NCBI GenBank assembly: GCA_030549495.1
Contig: JAUIRK010000461.1
Location: forward strand, 558,001 to 622,000
DNA from: Nectonema munidae
Lineage: Eukaryota > Nematomorpha > Nectonematoida > Nectonematidae
DNA length: 64,000 bases
Direction: 5' to 3'
Shown here: piece by piece, positions 23,301 to 33,539 of the stretch
Layout: every line of letters begins with the position of its first letter
How positions within the stretch are numbered: position 1 is the first letter of the stretch
Made by a program: the position numbers and the translations under genes
The notes under the pieces: model-generated
Database searches by the model: none
The model's input: the letters and a program-made list of their open reading frames with translations, nothing else
What the model was told of the DNA's origin: nothing

Positions 23301-25394
23301 TGTTATATTATACTTCAGTTCTGGCGTCTTCAACGACTCATGTGCTTTGCACTCTTTATTTTCCATAGATAAAGAAATATTTTCATATTGAACAATAGCA
23401 ACTAATCCACCGTAATACAAGGAAGCTGAACGCAGTGTAGTCAATCCTAGCAAAAAAGCCTTTCTGTTCTCCGTGTTAAGTTGGATCAAAAATTTGGGAA
23501 TTTGATAAATAGAATTGATCAACTCAAAAATGATTGAAAAGACTTCTAAAGCAGAAGACGCAGGATACTCTGTTATTTTTTGCAAGAAGATGCGCTGTAA
23601 GGTAGCAAATAGAGCATCAATACACATGATTTTAGGCTGCAGTCCATTCGGATCATGAGTAGGGGAATCAATGTGGGTTATGACATCACTTACAGTTTTA
23701 TTCGCAATTTGTTGGAGCAAACTAACATAAAAAGTAAAAAAGGATAAATAGGTTGTGTTCAAGCAGATGTATCCAATTAGATCAATCAATTCAACAACAA
23801 TCTTTACGCTCCTTTCTTCTCGGGGTGCAGAAGCAAAAGAAGTATTAAAAACTTTATCCAATATTTCGTGTTCATATGACAAACGAAATTTAGAATAAAT
23901 ATTTTTGAGTAACCTCAATGTTAATAAGCAAATTTCGTCATTGTCACAAAGCAAGAAGTGTTCTTCAATAAAGGACTTTAAGCGCGAGAGCCACTCATAC
24001 TGACTTGGCTTGAGGATAGAAGCTTTGTATAGTACTAAACTAACACTAAGCCTTTTAGGCCTAAGTTCTTTCAAATTATCGACTAGATTGTAGAATATGC
24101 ATGCAAATTCAGTGAACATATTCATCTTGACGATTTCTTCGAGCTTAAACAAAACAGTGTTTAGACTATTCAAAATTCTGAAATAAATATTATTTTGATT
24201 GAGGAAGTTGTTCTCCTCATTATGGCCTAAAAAAGTGCAAACTTCAGTTAAAATTTTGAAAATGAGCTCACAAGAGATATAGACTTCTTGGTATGAACAA
24301 CTGCTTATTATCAAGGAGATTGAAGAACAAATTTCAAAATTAATAAAAGGATCGTGCAATACCATGATATTTTTAAAGTAGGGAAGAATGCAAGATAATG
24401 TGAATTTTAAAGTAGATATCTTACGAAAACTCCATAAACAAACACTAATGAAGAATATAGCGCCACGAATGATAACCGAGAAAGTTTGTTGACAAGAATT
24501 TTTCATGCTATGCTTAGTTCCTTGATCGATTATATCGCACAGTGTTCGAATCAGAGTTACTCCAGAATGAGTTCCAGCTAGTTTCAAAATGGTCTTAAGA
24601 GCAGAATGGGTTAGGTTCGAAGCGTTTACAATATAGCATAGAGAGGAAGCTACCTTGATTACGCTAAGCTTAGACAAGTAACTGTAAGCAATGACAGAGT
24701 CAAACACATCCAAACTTAAGTGAATCTTCTTTATATCCGCTTGTCGGCTCGTCAAAATGAGGTTGGAAGTGAATTCTATGATTTGATCGATGATTGGAGC
24801 GTCCAAGTATGCTGAATTGAACTTAAGAATGGATGAAATAAAGGCAAGCATGCTTTCACTTAACTCACACTCGATTCTTGACGCTTGGAGAAGGGAAATA
24901 AGTAGATCACCAATTTCCTCTTCAAAGTAGGATATATCTTTGCCTTCAGCGGTTAAAGCATTCAACAAAACAAACTTTTGCATGTTGTCCGCATCTAAAA
25001 TAATTCTGAGCAACTTAGCTCTAACGATACCCAAAGAGTCAAATTGGGTTTCTATAAACACTTTTAGAAAATCGAAAACCGTCTCTTTGCAATATTTCTC
25101 ATCTGTGTTTGTCCATAGATCAGAGATGTGTGGCCAGATGGCTTCGAATGCATGGTTTTCTAGGCGCTTTTCATTTAAAAGGGCTGTTGTGAATTCCTGT
25201 AAATTCTTCAACCGTAGAGCATTATTGTTGTTCGTGACTGATCTAACGCTATTGATGAATTCTCGTGTATTTGAAGAATCGATCAAGTCACTCGGCAAAG
25301 GAGAGGAAGTAGATCGCTGAATTCCAAATTGCTCTTTTATCTTTTCAATGATATTTTTTTCTTTATTTTTACTACTACTCATTTTCAAAACCAT
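20364..25394 (-). CDS. TSC2: Tuberin (TSC2), GAP subunit of the TSC complex, single exon
   Basis: 1676 residues, close to the length of tuberins (human about 1800). The N-terminal ~900 residues are helical HEAT-like repeats matching the tuberin N-terminal and central domains, which bind hamartin (TSC1). Residues ~1080-1390 form a polar, Ser/Lys-rich linker with short conserved islands. The Rap-GAP domain covers ~1413-1605. Its HIGNDFVHIVYND block carries the asparagine thumb (N1527), which in tuberin stimulates GTP hydrolysis by Rheb. The tail ASHWLERLRQIKRIKARC is diagnostic of tuberin and separates it from RalGAP-alpha. Role: the TSC complex converts Rheb to its GDP form and so restrains TORC1 growth signalling, mainly at the lysosome. 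There are two candidate starts, M1 and M5 (ATGGTTTTGAAAATG); M5 has A at -3 and may be the better one. The frame is unbroken, so the gene is probably functional. The absence of any intron is unusual. Confidence 0.97.
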   Translation of the reverse strand: MVLKMSSSKNKEKNIIEKIKEQFGIQRSTSSPLPSDLIDSSNTREFINSVRSVTNNNNALRLKNLQEFTTALLNEKRLENHAFEAIWPHISDLWTNTDEKYCKETVFDFLKVFIETQFDSLGIVRAKLLRIILDADNMQKFVLLNALTAEGKDISYFEEEIGDLLISLLQASRIECELSESMLAFISSILKFNSAYLDAPIIDQIIEFTSNLILTSRQADIKKIHLSLDVFDSVIAYSYLSKLSVIKVASSLCYIVNASNLTHSALKTILKLAGTHSGVTLIRTLCDIIDQGTKHSMKNSCQQTFSVIIRGAIFFISVCLWSFRKISTLKFTLSCILPYFKNIMVLHDPFINFEICSSISLIISSCSYQEVYISCELIFKILTEVCTFLGHNEENNFLNQNNIYFRILNSLNTVLFKLEEIVKMNMFTEFACIFYNLVDNLKELRPKRLSVSLVLYKASILKPSQYEWLSRLKSFIEEHFLLCDNDEICLLTLRLLKNIYSKFRLSYEHEILDKVFNTSFASAPREERSVKIVVELIDLIGYICLNTTYLSFFTFYVSLLQQIANKTVSDVITHIDSPTHDPNGLQPKIMCIDALFATLQRIFLQKITEYPASSALEVFSIIFELINSIYQIPKFLIQLNTENRKAFLLGLTTLRSASLYYGGLVAIVQYENISLSMENKECKAHESLKTPELKYNITYFLNSSTFKTMQYSAQPNNDNVSTQFKTSNSDDSSLPYVLFPSEVVVKVFTACLKFELDWSILSLFVSKLGDCLKDKALFEDVSVETMCDLVDSLSTLLDKSRIEAIKRANNTNISRSYYSPHIFSIYAILFSYNKQISKNHLAKVIISLETSLFSKCVKEAILALSLALVEIPDILSKFLSGILIDLSKMSPINTLSMTILEFLSILSYCPALYTNFIQDQYMSIFAIALPFTNPFKYDDFIVFFAHQVIAAWFINCRLKFRKNFVKFIIKGLKANILYPFRDRCLSSSLNDYEDDDKGEHINFNFKLNDRYKHKTILVNHLELFETCEDMLEKYTFAEFTHHKNSIPSSNIRSLCPGSNIKSQTWLVANKLITISALYANTTEISDKSSIRTEEDLLSKVCNYTDGAEYNYETDDLDNVNNCNLESNAGNRKNSSSKKFSKKGSSDSATSSDVSDQPSFSYGVDRFKRTQQQEALYFSDWKYNWVEIYIRKPTGNMYCLLNGNIDDGKSDNSIWKSIFDIASINVFEKMSDFKKIRNEFKINPFSANYVKNIQTFNQFSMISRFKSLNYKQFLALFSCSSIDYESHLNLIAGTILSSERETNSTRMYHSLPSILKALNQESQMMLSRLPSKKYSKKRATFSFSRKSRTTSMPENKDALKKSSLCENAMTKHFHSKFISPSSVFLQLFTSIGNNVSEEDRPILLQESKENERAIKCLDYIHPFETHKIGILYVGKGQASSELEILSNERGSLRYTNFLHGIGQRVLLSEAHKLTHNCYLGGLDTSGNDGEYTFIWKEAFIQTVFHVITLMPNKPSDTQFNSKKCHIGNDFVHIVYNDDDESCEYAHGVIKCQFSFVSIVIHPIHGESNVVSVKCLPELKDYIGSLLMRRIISDQNLSFFVRLLAVHINLACKVYKCKIISSSDQTYASHWLERLRQIKRIKARCLLSQSSNPSDRNQPQYYFYPKTVDKFLDFTEFS

Positions 25395-25626
25395 ATGTTA
25401 GTTGACATCCTTAAAATCTAAACAAAAATACATTTCTTAAAATATCTCCGTTTCATATTCTTATTGTAAAGCTACATGTAATGGTAACAATAAGTATACA
25501 ATTTGGTGATGGCACGATAAATCAGAAATCGTCTTTTTTTAAATATAGCAAAATTTTATCAGTACCTTCCGATGCCTCAGTCCCGAGAAAGATTTAAAAA
25601 AATTAAACATTTCAAACCTATTTTAA
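25395..25626. other. Upstream flank of tuberin with a short dispersed repeat
   Basis: It should carry the tuberin promoter; no box is recognised. From 25505 it matches the repeat at 51907 (see separate entry). Confidence 0.4.
25505..25590 (+). repeat. Dispersed repeat fragment, paired with 51907-52006
   Basis: Both copies share a gtgatgg.acgata start, an aatcgt.tttttttaaata block and ttccgatgcctcag / ttccgattcctcag. The tip resembles a hAT-type MITE end, but neither copy shows a second inverted end. Confidence 0.5.
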
Positions 25627-26719
25627 CTCTTTAAGATCGATGGGACACATGTGTCCCAAAATTTAAAGCCAATAAAAAAAATTTTTACCTCTGAAATAGA
25701 AATAGTTTTCCATTTTTTTCACATCGAAAAAAAACTCTAAAATTTTTAAATGATGTTATTCTATTAAATAGTTAATTTATAAAGGTGTAACTATCAATTT
25801 ATTAGGTTTTTGACAGTTTTTGTTGACTTAGTTAGAAACCAAAATTTGATATTTTAACTTAAAAAACATTTGTTCTCAAAACAAAATGAAGAACAAGTTT
25901 TTACAGATATTTCTTTTTCCTAATTATTATGTGAAATGATCTTACTTATAAATGAGAGTGAATTATAAGTAAAAAGATAATTATAAGTAAAAGAATTATA
26001 AGACGCTTGCTAAAATTTCATGTAAACATCTCGGGACATATGTGTCCCTATAGGCCTCAAAGGAACATTTTTTTCTGTAAATATTGTATTACTCCTTTGA
26101 TAGGAAATCAAAGCATAAATACTATTTGAAATTTTTTTTTTGAATTAATCGAAATTGCTCTTATATTTTGAATTGAGTATATTGAAGTTAAAGTTGCAAA
26201 GACGAAAAGTGTTCTTTCAAGTCTTGAATTCAGAGATGAAATTGTCAAAACTATGGTTTCAAGATTCAGCTGTAGAAAACAAAAACGTTCAGAAACTTTT
26301 GTTTAAAAAAATAGAATTAACAACGACTAAAGAGGCCGAGCATCTTATATGAGTGAGTCAAACTCCCCAAGAGGTCGATGTAGAAAATTTAGCAAAAGAA
26401 AAAAAGACAACAGAGAACAACAAATGCTTGAGTTGTGGCGTTTATTTATGCAATACCAAGACTCGAAATTGTTTCAAGATTTATCACCAAAAAAAAAAGA
26501 AAGTTCAGTTTTTTGTGTGAAAATATGTGATTTTTAAATTAAATTTTGTACAATTTTATACTTATGGACGATAGGGACACATATGTACCATGTGTTTTTT
26601 CATTATGCTTCATTTTTTTCAAAGTTTTTTCTAAAAATGAAAAGTTTGTACAATTATAATGAAAAAATAATTTTGGATCTAAATAATAATACGATAAACA
26701 ATTTTCAGGCCTCAAGCGA
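25627..26719 (+). mobile_element. piggyBac-like remnant between TTAA sites
   Basis: A TTAA at 25623-25626 is followed by ctctttaagatcgat and the perfect palindrome GGGACACATGTGTCCC (25642-25657). The right end is ggcctcaagcgat followed by TTAA (26720-26723). Internal palindromic tips, GGGACATATGTGTCCC with ataggcctcaaagg (26033-26064) and gatagggacacatatgt (about 26570), suggest internal rearrangement or two nested copies. A piggyBac cysteine-rich tail is encoded inside. Confidence 0.6.
26374..26520 (+). pseudogene. piggyBac transposase C-terminal cysteine-rich fragment
   Basis: Reads NKCLSCGVYLCN then KTRNCFKIYH and a basic end before a stop at 26518-26520. This is the C-x2-C-x4-C-...-C-x4-H zinc-binding tail of piggyBac transposases. 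An upstream in-frame stop lies near 26350, and the catalytic DDD core is missing, so it is a fragment of a decayed element. Confidence 0.65.
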
Positions 26720-26723
26720 TTAA

Positions 26724-27640
26724 ATTTAAAATCAAACTTCAAATTTTATTTAACTCAATTTATCGATGTTCCAAATCCAAACATCTAAAATAATTAAAAA
26801 ATACATTTAACTTTACACATAAGGCAATTAAGAATCAGCATCGGAATCGTATATTTTTTTTAGAATTGGCCATAGAATCCTACAAAACTTTGGTATCAGG
26901 TTTAACTCTGACAACTTTGAGAAAAATTTTTATAAAAAATATATTACATCTTAATTCATTTAATTTCCACGTGACAAAAAAAGAAAAACAAAAGCAATGT
27001 CTATTTTATGGAAAATATTTTCTGTTCTTTGGGATTACGGGTAAAAAAATAAATCTTTCAGAAGATAGCGAGGAAAATTTTTTTTGAGAATGAAACCATA
27101 ATAAGCAAAATAGAATTAAACTTTAAAAGAAACAAACTAGCATTAAGATTTTATTAGAGGTGAATTTAAAGATTAATACAAAGAAGAGTAAAATTTTATT
27201 GATATAAAAAATATGATCAAGTAACGATAAATTTTCGATCACTTTGGTCTTCAACATATCAACCACTTTCAAAAAATATGATACAGGCGTAGCTCTCAAA
27301 AAATCTTCTCAGAACACATTTAAATTGTTTTTATTCATATGACTTCTCAGCATCATTTCATCTACATAAAATAGTAAGAAAAGTAAGAATCTTCAGAAAA
27401 AAACTAAAATATGCAAACATGTGAAAAAAGATCTCATGCGCGTGAAGCGTTTCTTGGTAAAATAGTATATCAGTGATTCCTAAACTAAACGAAGCGAGAT
27501 GAACAAAATCTTGCAAAAGTTCACCTAAACTCTTCAAAACAAAATAAAAACTCTATAAATGCAAAATATGACCATTGTTCATACTTTGGTTCGACACAAA
27601 AACAAAATTCAAGATCAAATGTATGTTTTTCCAGGAAGTG
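26724..27640. other. No gene seen
   Basis: A+T-rich sequence with chance open frames (26866-27087). Holds one dispersed-repeat fragment at 27184-27251. Confidence 0.45.
27184..27251 (+). repeat. Dispersed repeat fragment, paired with 60325-60386
   Basis: gagtaaaattttatt, a variable spacer, then attttcgatcactttggtct; the partner has gagtaaaattttatt and ttttcgaccactctggtct. Two copies only, and the class is not recognised. Confidence 0.5.
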
Positions 27641-28790
27641 ACCACCCTGAATGAGAGCTTTTATCAAGAAAATAGAAGCTTACTATCACTCGTCGTTAAG
27701 AAATTCAGGTTAAGAAAAGAAGTTAGAAAGAGATATGTCAGACTATTTTGGTTTGTAGAATTGGAAAAGGCCTATGCTCGTGTTCCTAGAAAACTAGTTT
27801 ACGCTTGCTTGAGAAAAAATAAGGCTACAGAAAAATAGCAATAATACTAGTCGAAATATATAAAGAAAGCACAAGTGCGGTTAGAACGACAAATAGTCTC
27901 ATCAGAGAATTTGGGGTTAACGTTGGTCTGCATCAGGGTTCAGCTTTGAGCCCACTTTTGTTTGCTATTGTCATTGATGTCATATCTAAAGAACTTAGAG
28001 CGGAAGAACTATGGTAATTACTTTTTGTCGATGATTTGGTAATTCTGGCTGAAAGTAAAGAAAAACTGCACAACAGAATATTTTTATGGCAAACATGTTT
28101 GGAAAAAGTAGGATTAAAAATGAATTCTGGAAAAACAGAAACGATGGTATGTAGCAGAAGTAAAGAAGAAACACTGAAAATCATGGATAGTCTGGCAAGA
28201 ATTGAATCAAGTGAGAAGTTTTAAATACATTGGGTCATTGATTACAGAAAGTGGAAGCTGCGAAAAAGAGGTACAAACAAGAATAAACACTAGCTGGATG
28301 AAGTGGAAAGAAGTTAAAGCAATCATGTACGACACAAAGGATTTTCAATAAATTATAAGACCAGTCATGACATATGGAGCAGAGTGTCTGAGTTTAAGGA
28401 ACAAAGATGAGAATGCAACAACCAAAATGAGTATGCTGAGGAAAATAATAGGAGTCTCACTGAAAGATCACATGAAGAATGAAGAGGTTAGAAAAAAGAT
28501 TAAGGTTATGGTTAGCGTAATTGAACGTAGGAGACTTCGATGTTTTGGCGTTCTAAGAAAAGAAAAGAAGGATGCGGTTCGCAGAATAATGGATTGTCCA
28601 ATGATGGGAAAAAGGAAAAGAGGACGACGTTTCAAAATGTGGAATTAAAAAGAGGCTATCCGAAATTGGATTGGAAGAATGTCATGTTCAGGACAGAACA
28701 AAGTGGAGGATTGGGATCATGGCCGCCGACCTCCAACTTGGCGACAAGGTGTAGGCAAAAAGGAAGAAGTCGTTAAGAAATTCTAATGAA
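27640..28790 (+). mobile_element. RTE-like non-LTR retrotransposon, 5'-truncated, broken
   Basis: The reverse-transcriptase region reads FVELEKAYARVPRKLVY (normally Y-D-RVPR), then in another frame VNVGLHQGSALSPLLFAIV and LLFVDDLVILAESKEKL, the FADD-type catalytic box. It continues with LEKVGLKMNSGKTETMVCS, YIGSLITESGSCEKEVQTR, VMTYGAECLSLRNKDE, RRRLRCFGVLRKEKKDA and GKRKRGRRFKMW. The C-terminal K-R-GR----W segment is characteristic of RTE-like and related LINEs. At least three frame changes or stops break it, and the endonuclease is absent. The 3' end is near 28790. Confidence 0.8.
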
Positions 28791-30207
28791 CTCTTGTCAC
28801 AAGGGATGAAAGTGTGAACAGCGTGTGAAAACAAGTGAAGTTATATTGCTTCTGGATTCTATTTTCAAGTTTTTGCAGATTTTTGTAAATTTCTTTAGTA
28901 ATTAATTCAATGCCCATTTTCCACTGATATCGAGTCAGTTTTCCTAGAAGAAGCCATTGATAGGAAATATGTCATGCTTCCAAAAGAAAGACTCTGAAAT
29001 GATGAGACAAGAAACATTTTGAGAAACAGTGCACTCGACTCGACGTGAATTGTTTTCTGTTGTGCGTTGTCATCTTTTAAGCCTGAGTTTCTGATCTTGT
29101 AAAAAGAAGAAGCAGTGTCCATCTCATTAAAATAAAATTGAAAATATGTTCCGAGGAAATAGGGAGGGTGGAAGTGTCATCTGATATAAGTTGGAAACCA
29201 TGCTCTATATTTTGTCCACATTTTGGTTCCGGGTGCAAAAAAGGCTTTTAATATTTAATAAACTAATTTTTCTTTAATGGAATAAATTTAAGGGAAAAAG
29301 TATAAAAAAACATGCGAGTCAAAAGAGTTCATGCGCAGCAGTAGACCTATGGTGCTTACACTACTGGTGCTTTGGTTTGTATTACCGTAACGTGGAAGAT
29401 GCAAAATAAAGGATGATTTAAGAGGACGGGCTCATTCAGGAAAGCCGAGAGCTGTATTTGACACACAAGCTTGGACGAACCTGCTCTATATTGTATAAAA
29501 AATTTCACATTTTATTCAACATTAGTTCTTTGGGTGGAAAAATGAAACTGATTGACGGTATAAGTTCTTAAAATAAATCTGTTTATCTTGAAGATATTAT
29601 ATAAACTAAATAACGACAAAATAAGGAAACCAAAACATTCCGAACTCCAACGCTTGAGACAACTCGTTTTAACTGGTTTCTTTGAAATTCTATTTTTGAA
29701 AGATCCTGAACTCAAAATACCCTTTATCATGGATAATTGCTAATTCAGTATAGCAACACTACTCTTTTTTGAATCCAAAAGTCAAAATCTTCAATTTTGT
29801 CAACAAGGTAAAATTATGTGGTCAAAACGTCTAAAATCTGTTTTTCGCTGAACACTCTAATTCAATGGTTTTATAACAGGGATTTAGCACATGGTTGAAA
29901 TTTAAGGGGAAAATTTTTTTATGATATCAATGCATTCATTTTTTATATGAGGTATATAAAAAATAGTTGCTAAAATGATTTCAAAGATAAAATTATTGTC
30001 ATTAAGAATGCTTTACTGCTGCGCCAGTGAAGGAGAAAATGAAAACAAGCCATTAAGAGAGCATCAGAATCCTGTACAAGGGCTTTAAAAGTTTGAATAA
30101 ACATGGCTGGTGAAAACTTGAAATCTAGAATGTTTCAACCTTTACTTTAAAGTTTGCCTAACTTTACATATTACATATAAATTACAATGTAACAAAGATT
30201 TTGTTTG
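28791..30207. other. No gene seen
   Basis: A+T-rich; open frames at 28907-29122 and 29512-29730 (minus) have no motif. No repeat partner was noticed. Confidence 0.45.
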
Positions 30208-30390
30208 AGTGAATTTTTTGGTTGTTTGTCTTTTATTAGGTCGTAAGAATGAAGAAAAAGCATATCTTTCATGTCACTAATCTTTATTTAAGAAATGACA
30301 CCGATTTTTAGAAAAATAACAAAAAATTGTATATTTACATAAGAAAATTGCCTTTGAACATTACTGAAACTATACAACAGCGTTGAAGCA
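30208..30390 (+). repeat. Left terminal inverted repeat
   Basis: Outer tip agtgaattttttggttg. The first ~66 bases match the right repeat almost perfectly, and the inner ~115 bases match with small gaps. Confidence 0.85.
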
Positions 30391-30590
30391 TACAGGGATA
30401 TGCTAATCAAAAGTAAAACATACCATACTGTTGATCGTTATGTGATTTAGAAAATATTTTGAAAAAAATATCATTTAATCAAGTATGATTTATATGATTC
30501 ATTCAAGTAGTCATTTGATATATGTTAATTTGTTTCCGTTCTTCAACTCGTCTTATTATATTTGCTCTTTTATTTACAGATATTGTCTCA

Positions 30591-31090
30591 TGATGGCTCC
30601 TGCTCGAGGTTCCTGTAAGCATGATCCTGATAACTTCTGCTGTCTGCGGAGTCTTTCTGAATGTCAAGTCAGTCAAGTACACCATAGTTGAAGGGAACCT
30701 CTTCTGTTCGGCTTACAAGGTGTACTTTAGAGTTCAAGTACGGGACCAGGACAAGAGTTGGGCGCCACACGTGGTTTGGGGAAGCTGTCGGTCCACTCTG
30801 GAGTCGTGGTACAGATGGAAGTAACGAAAACTGAAGTTTGGCGTGCCAAGATTATGGCGGGAAACAACAGATCACACAAACAACAGCTACTTTTGTATGG
30901 TGGTAGTCACGTGATCGCGCAGGGGTAAGAAGACGGATATGTTCGACTACCCCGATCTTTCATCATCTCTTCGTCCTGTGATGCATTTTGAGGAGCTTTC
31001 AGCTCCCAACTTCCTCCGGTGATCACGAAAGATGCTCGTACAAGTTCCAGCAGCGAAACAGAAGATGCCCACGACGATGCCTTTGTGCGG
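30591..31090 (+). pseudogene. Cys-rich family of unknown function, N-terminal part, broken
   Basis: Reads MMAPARGSCKHDPDNFC in one frame, then in the next VCGVFLNVKSVKYTIVEG, RDQDKSWAPHVVWGSCRS and LESWYR. After an in-frame stop it continues KFGVPRLWRETTDH, YFCMVVV and, beyond another stop, YPDLSSSLRPV. I recognise this pattern (CKHDPD-FC-VCG ... DKSWAPHV-C-C ... WREP-DH ... YFCM ... YP-IPS) from many uncharacterised invertebrate proteins present in multiple copies. Its biochemical function is not known to me. The paired cysteines suggest zinc binding, and one expected cysteine is tryptophan here (VVWGSC). G+C content is visibly higher than in the flanks, as in a formerly selected coding sequence. 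Confidence 0.7.
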
Positions 31091-31199
31091 CACACCTATC
31101 CAAAAAATGAATATTTTCTACTCATAAAGCCTTTTTGCAATAAAATATTAAAAATATAGATCATATAAGGAAAATTTTAATTCACACAAATAAAACTTA

Positions 31200-33532
31200 T
31201 CCTGTATTCAGTATCGGGTATAGAATAATAATTGTGAATGTCAGTGGGACAGTTGTGCCTGGTGCTTCTTGACTACTGCTACCATACGTGGGCGAATGTG
31301 AGAGAGACATACTCTTAACTCTTCTTCAATGTTTTTTAAGTCTTTCACGTTTTTTATTTTTGATGTTGTTTAGGTAAGAAAATCCCAGCTCACATAGGTA
31401 CGAAGTTGAGAATTGGAGTAAGACTTTGATGGCTTTTTTACTTAGAGTTGGATACTCTTCCATAACAGAAATCCAAAAGGCCTCTAATGGCAGTTGTGTG
31501 TACTTCAATTTGAGTCCACAATCACTGGAAAGGCTTGCTAATTCTTCCTCTTCACATAACTCAAAATTGGAAAGATTGATAATCGATAAATCTAGGAAAG
31601 GATTGCGAATCCAATCAAATTTTTCAATGCTGATTGAAGGAAAATATTCTTTAATTTTATTTTCTAAACATGTCAAATGCTAATAATAATGGGAACCATC
31701 TCGGTTAAGTAGGTTTTGCGAACTGATGGAAACATATCAAAATTGCCTACCTTCATTCTATTCTTCCATATTGCAATTTTTTTCTTAAAAGTAATTAACT
31801 TATCTGTCGCCGTAAGAATGTTTTCATTTCTGCCTTGCATATTGCTGTTCAGACTATTAAGATGTCCAAATATTTCACTTAAGTACTCTATTTTGGACAT
31901 CCATAAATCATTTTTAAGGTATATTTACAAAATCTATCAAGTTTTTCATTTTCAAAAAAAATAAAAAGTTCTTTCTGAAGCTCATTTACTCGAGATAGTA
32001 CCTTTCCTTTCGACAGCCATCTTACTTCAATGTGCAATAGCAGACGAAAATGTTGAGAATCCATATCCTTACACAGCAACTCAAAAATTCAGGATTTCAT
32101 TGGCCGAGTTTTTATGAAATTCACCATTTCAATCACTTGATCCAATACCCCCTTTAGTTCATTTTGTGTTATCTTTGAAATTAAAACTTCTCTGTGTAAA
32201 AAACAATGAGTTCGCACAATGTTAGGATTCTGTTTTTCCACTAAAGTTGCAAAACCTTTAACAGAACCAACCATTGATGGAGCTCCGTCGGTACATATTC
32301 CTACGCATGAATCCCATGGTAAGCAATATTTTTCGAGGCATATCGTGATTGTATCAAAAATATCTTGACCTTTTGTAGATGTGGCTAACTGTTTGCAGCA
32401 TAGAAATTGATTAATTATGACATCTTCATCAATGACACGTATAAATGCAATTAACTGTGCGTGATTACTGATATCAGTGGATTCATCGATTTGAAGAGCA
32501 AACAGACTATTTTGAAATTTGGATGTTACACTTTCTTCAATATCATCAGACAAGTCAAGAATTCTTCTCTGAATTGTATTGTTTGAAAGAGGAATCTTGC
32601 TAATTTCTTGTTCGGCCTTATCGCCAAGCATAATTTTCACCATCTTTTTGCATGCTGGAAGGATTACTGATTCTGCAAGAACATGAGACTTCGATTTAAG
32701 AGCAATAATTTCTGCCACCTCATATGAAGCTAATTGAGCTTTTTCGGATACAGTTATTTTTTTCTTAAATAGTTGACTTTGCGTTGCATTTAATTCTAAC
32801 AACCGTTGGAAATAATCAACATTTTTAGCTTGAAGGCTAGGATGATTAGTAGTAAGGTGTCTTTTCATCTTACTTGGAACCATTGATTCATTAGACAGCA
32901 TTTGGCCGCACACAACACATCGCGGTGAAGGAATCTGTGTATCTCCAGTCCAATGAAATCCAAATTTCAAGTAATCATCATTATACAAACGATGAACTTT
33001 TGGTTTTTAATTATTCTTGTCCCCATCGCCTTTTCTTTTTAGAAACTTGTCCATAAGAATGAATTAAATCTAAACTTAAAAAATAAATAAAACAAACATG
33101 ATTTTTATTAAATTTAAACATATTTTTTATTTTTCCTATTAAAACCTCAATTTAGAACACTTAAATATTAAATAAAAAATATTTACAAAGAACCTGTTAA
33201 TATTGTAATCGAGATATATAAATAAAATAAAATTTATATTACCAAGCATAACAACGCTCACCAATGTTTATTATTATCAAAAAATTCGAAACATCCAAAT
33301 ATTTAAACAAACGATATATCATTTAATTTATTTTTTGATATTTAAGCATTAATATCACGTAAGTAAGTAATAATGTGTGAGTTAGTATTTATCAATACAA
33401 ACAACTCCGGTTATTAGGATATGAAAGCTGTGTTCCACCTATAACAACTTGTAATAAAAGCTTTCATAACTTCTTGGGGGCGTGAGACGTTCACCTATAA
33501 TCTCTTCACGGCACAGTGGTTGGGAACCACTG
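31200..33532 (-). mobile_element. hAT transposon, ZBED5-like, inserted in the TIR-bounded element
   Basis: The right end is GGTTGGGAACCACTG at 33518-33532, a standard hAT tip, followed by cactagat. The left tip and the matching duplication were not found, so the left boundary (about 31200) is uncertain and the element may be truncated there. Confidence 0.75.
31326..32988 (-). pseudogene. hAT transposase, ZBED5/SCAND3-like, broken
   Basis: The longest open piece is 32988-32089 (299 codons). It starts with a BED zinc finger (CVVCGQML ... KRHLTTNHP), then YEVAEIIALKSKSHVLAE, LQIDESTDISNHAQLIAF with the first catalytic Asp, CTDGAPSMVG with the second, and THCFLHREVLISK. An in-frame stop at 32089 interrupts the [14 protein letters not shown] join. 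[19 protein letters not shown] follows at 32079-31888, then two frame changes (31900-31673, 31676-31326). The last piece holds the C-terminal dimerisation block FWISVMEEYPTLSKKA and FSTSYLCELGFSYL. One stop and two frameshifts are enough to explain its inactivity, so it is fairly young among the hATs here. A transposase, not a host ZBED gene. Confidence 0.92.
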
Positions 33533-33539
33533 CACTAGA

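Noticed and set aside
22957-23391. 144-codon plus-strand frame inside tuberin
   Set aside because: Shadow of the tuberin coding sequence on the opposite strand.
29330-29480. Fragment resembling a mariner helix-turn-helix (GRAHSGKPRA)
   Set aside because: Too short, with no supporting motif on either side.
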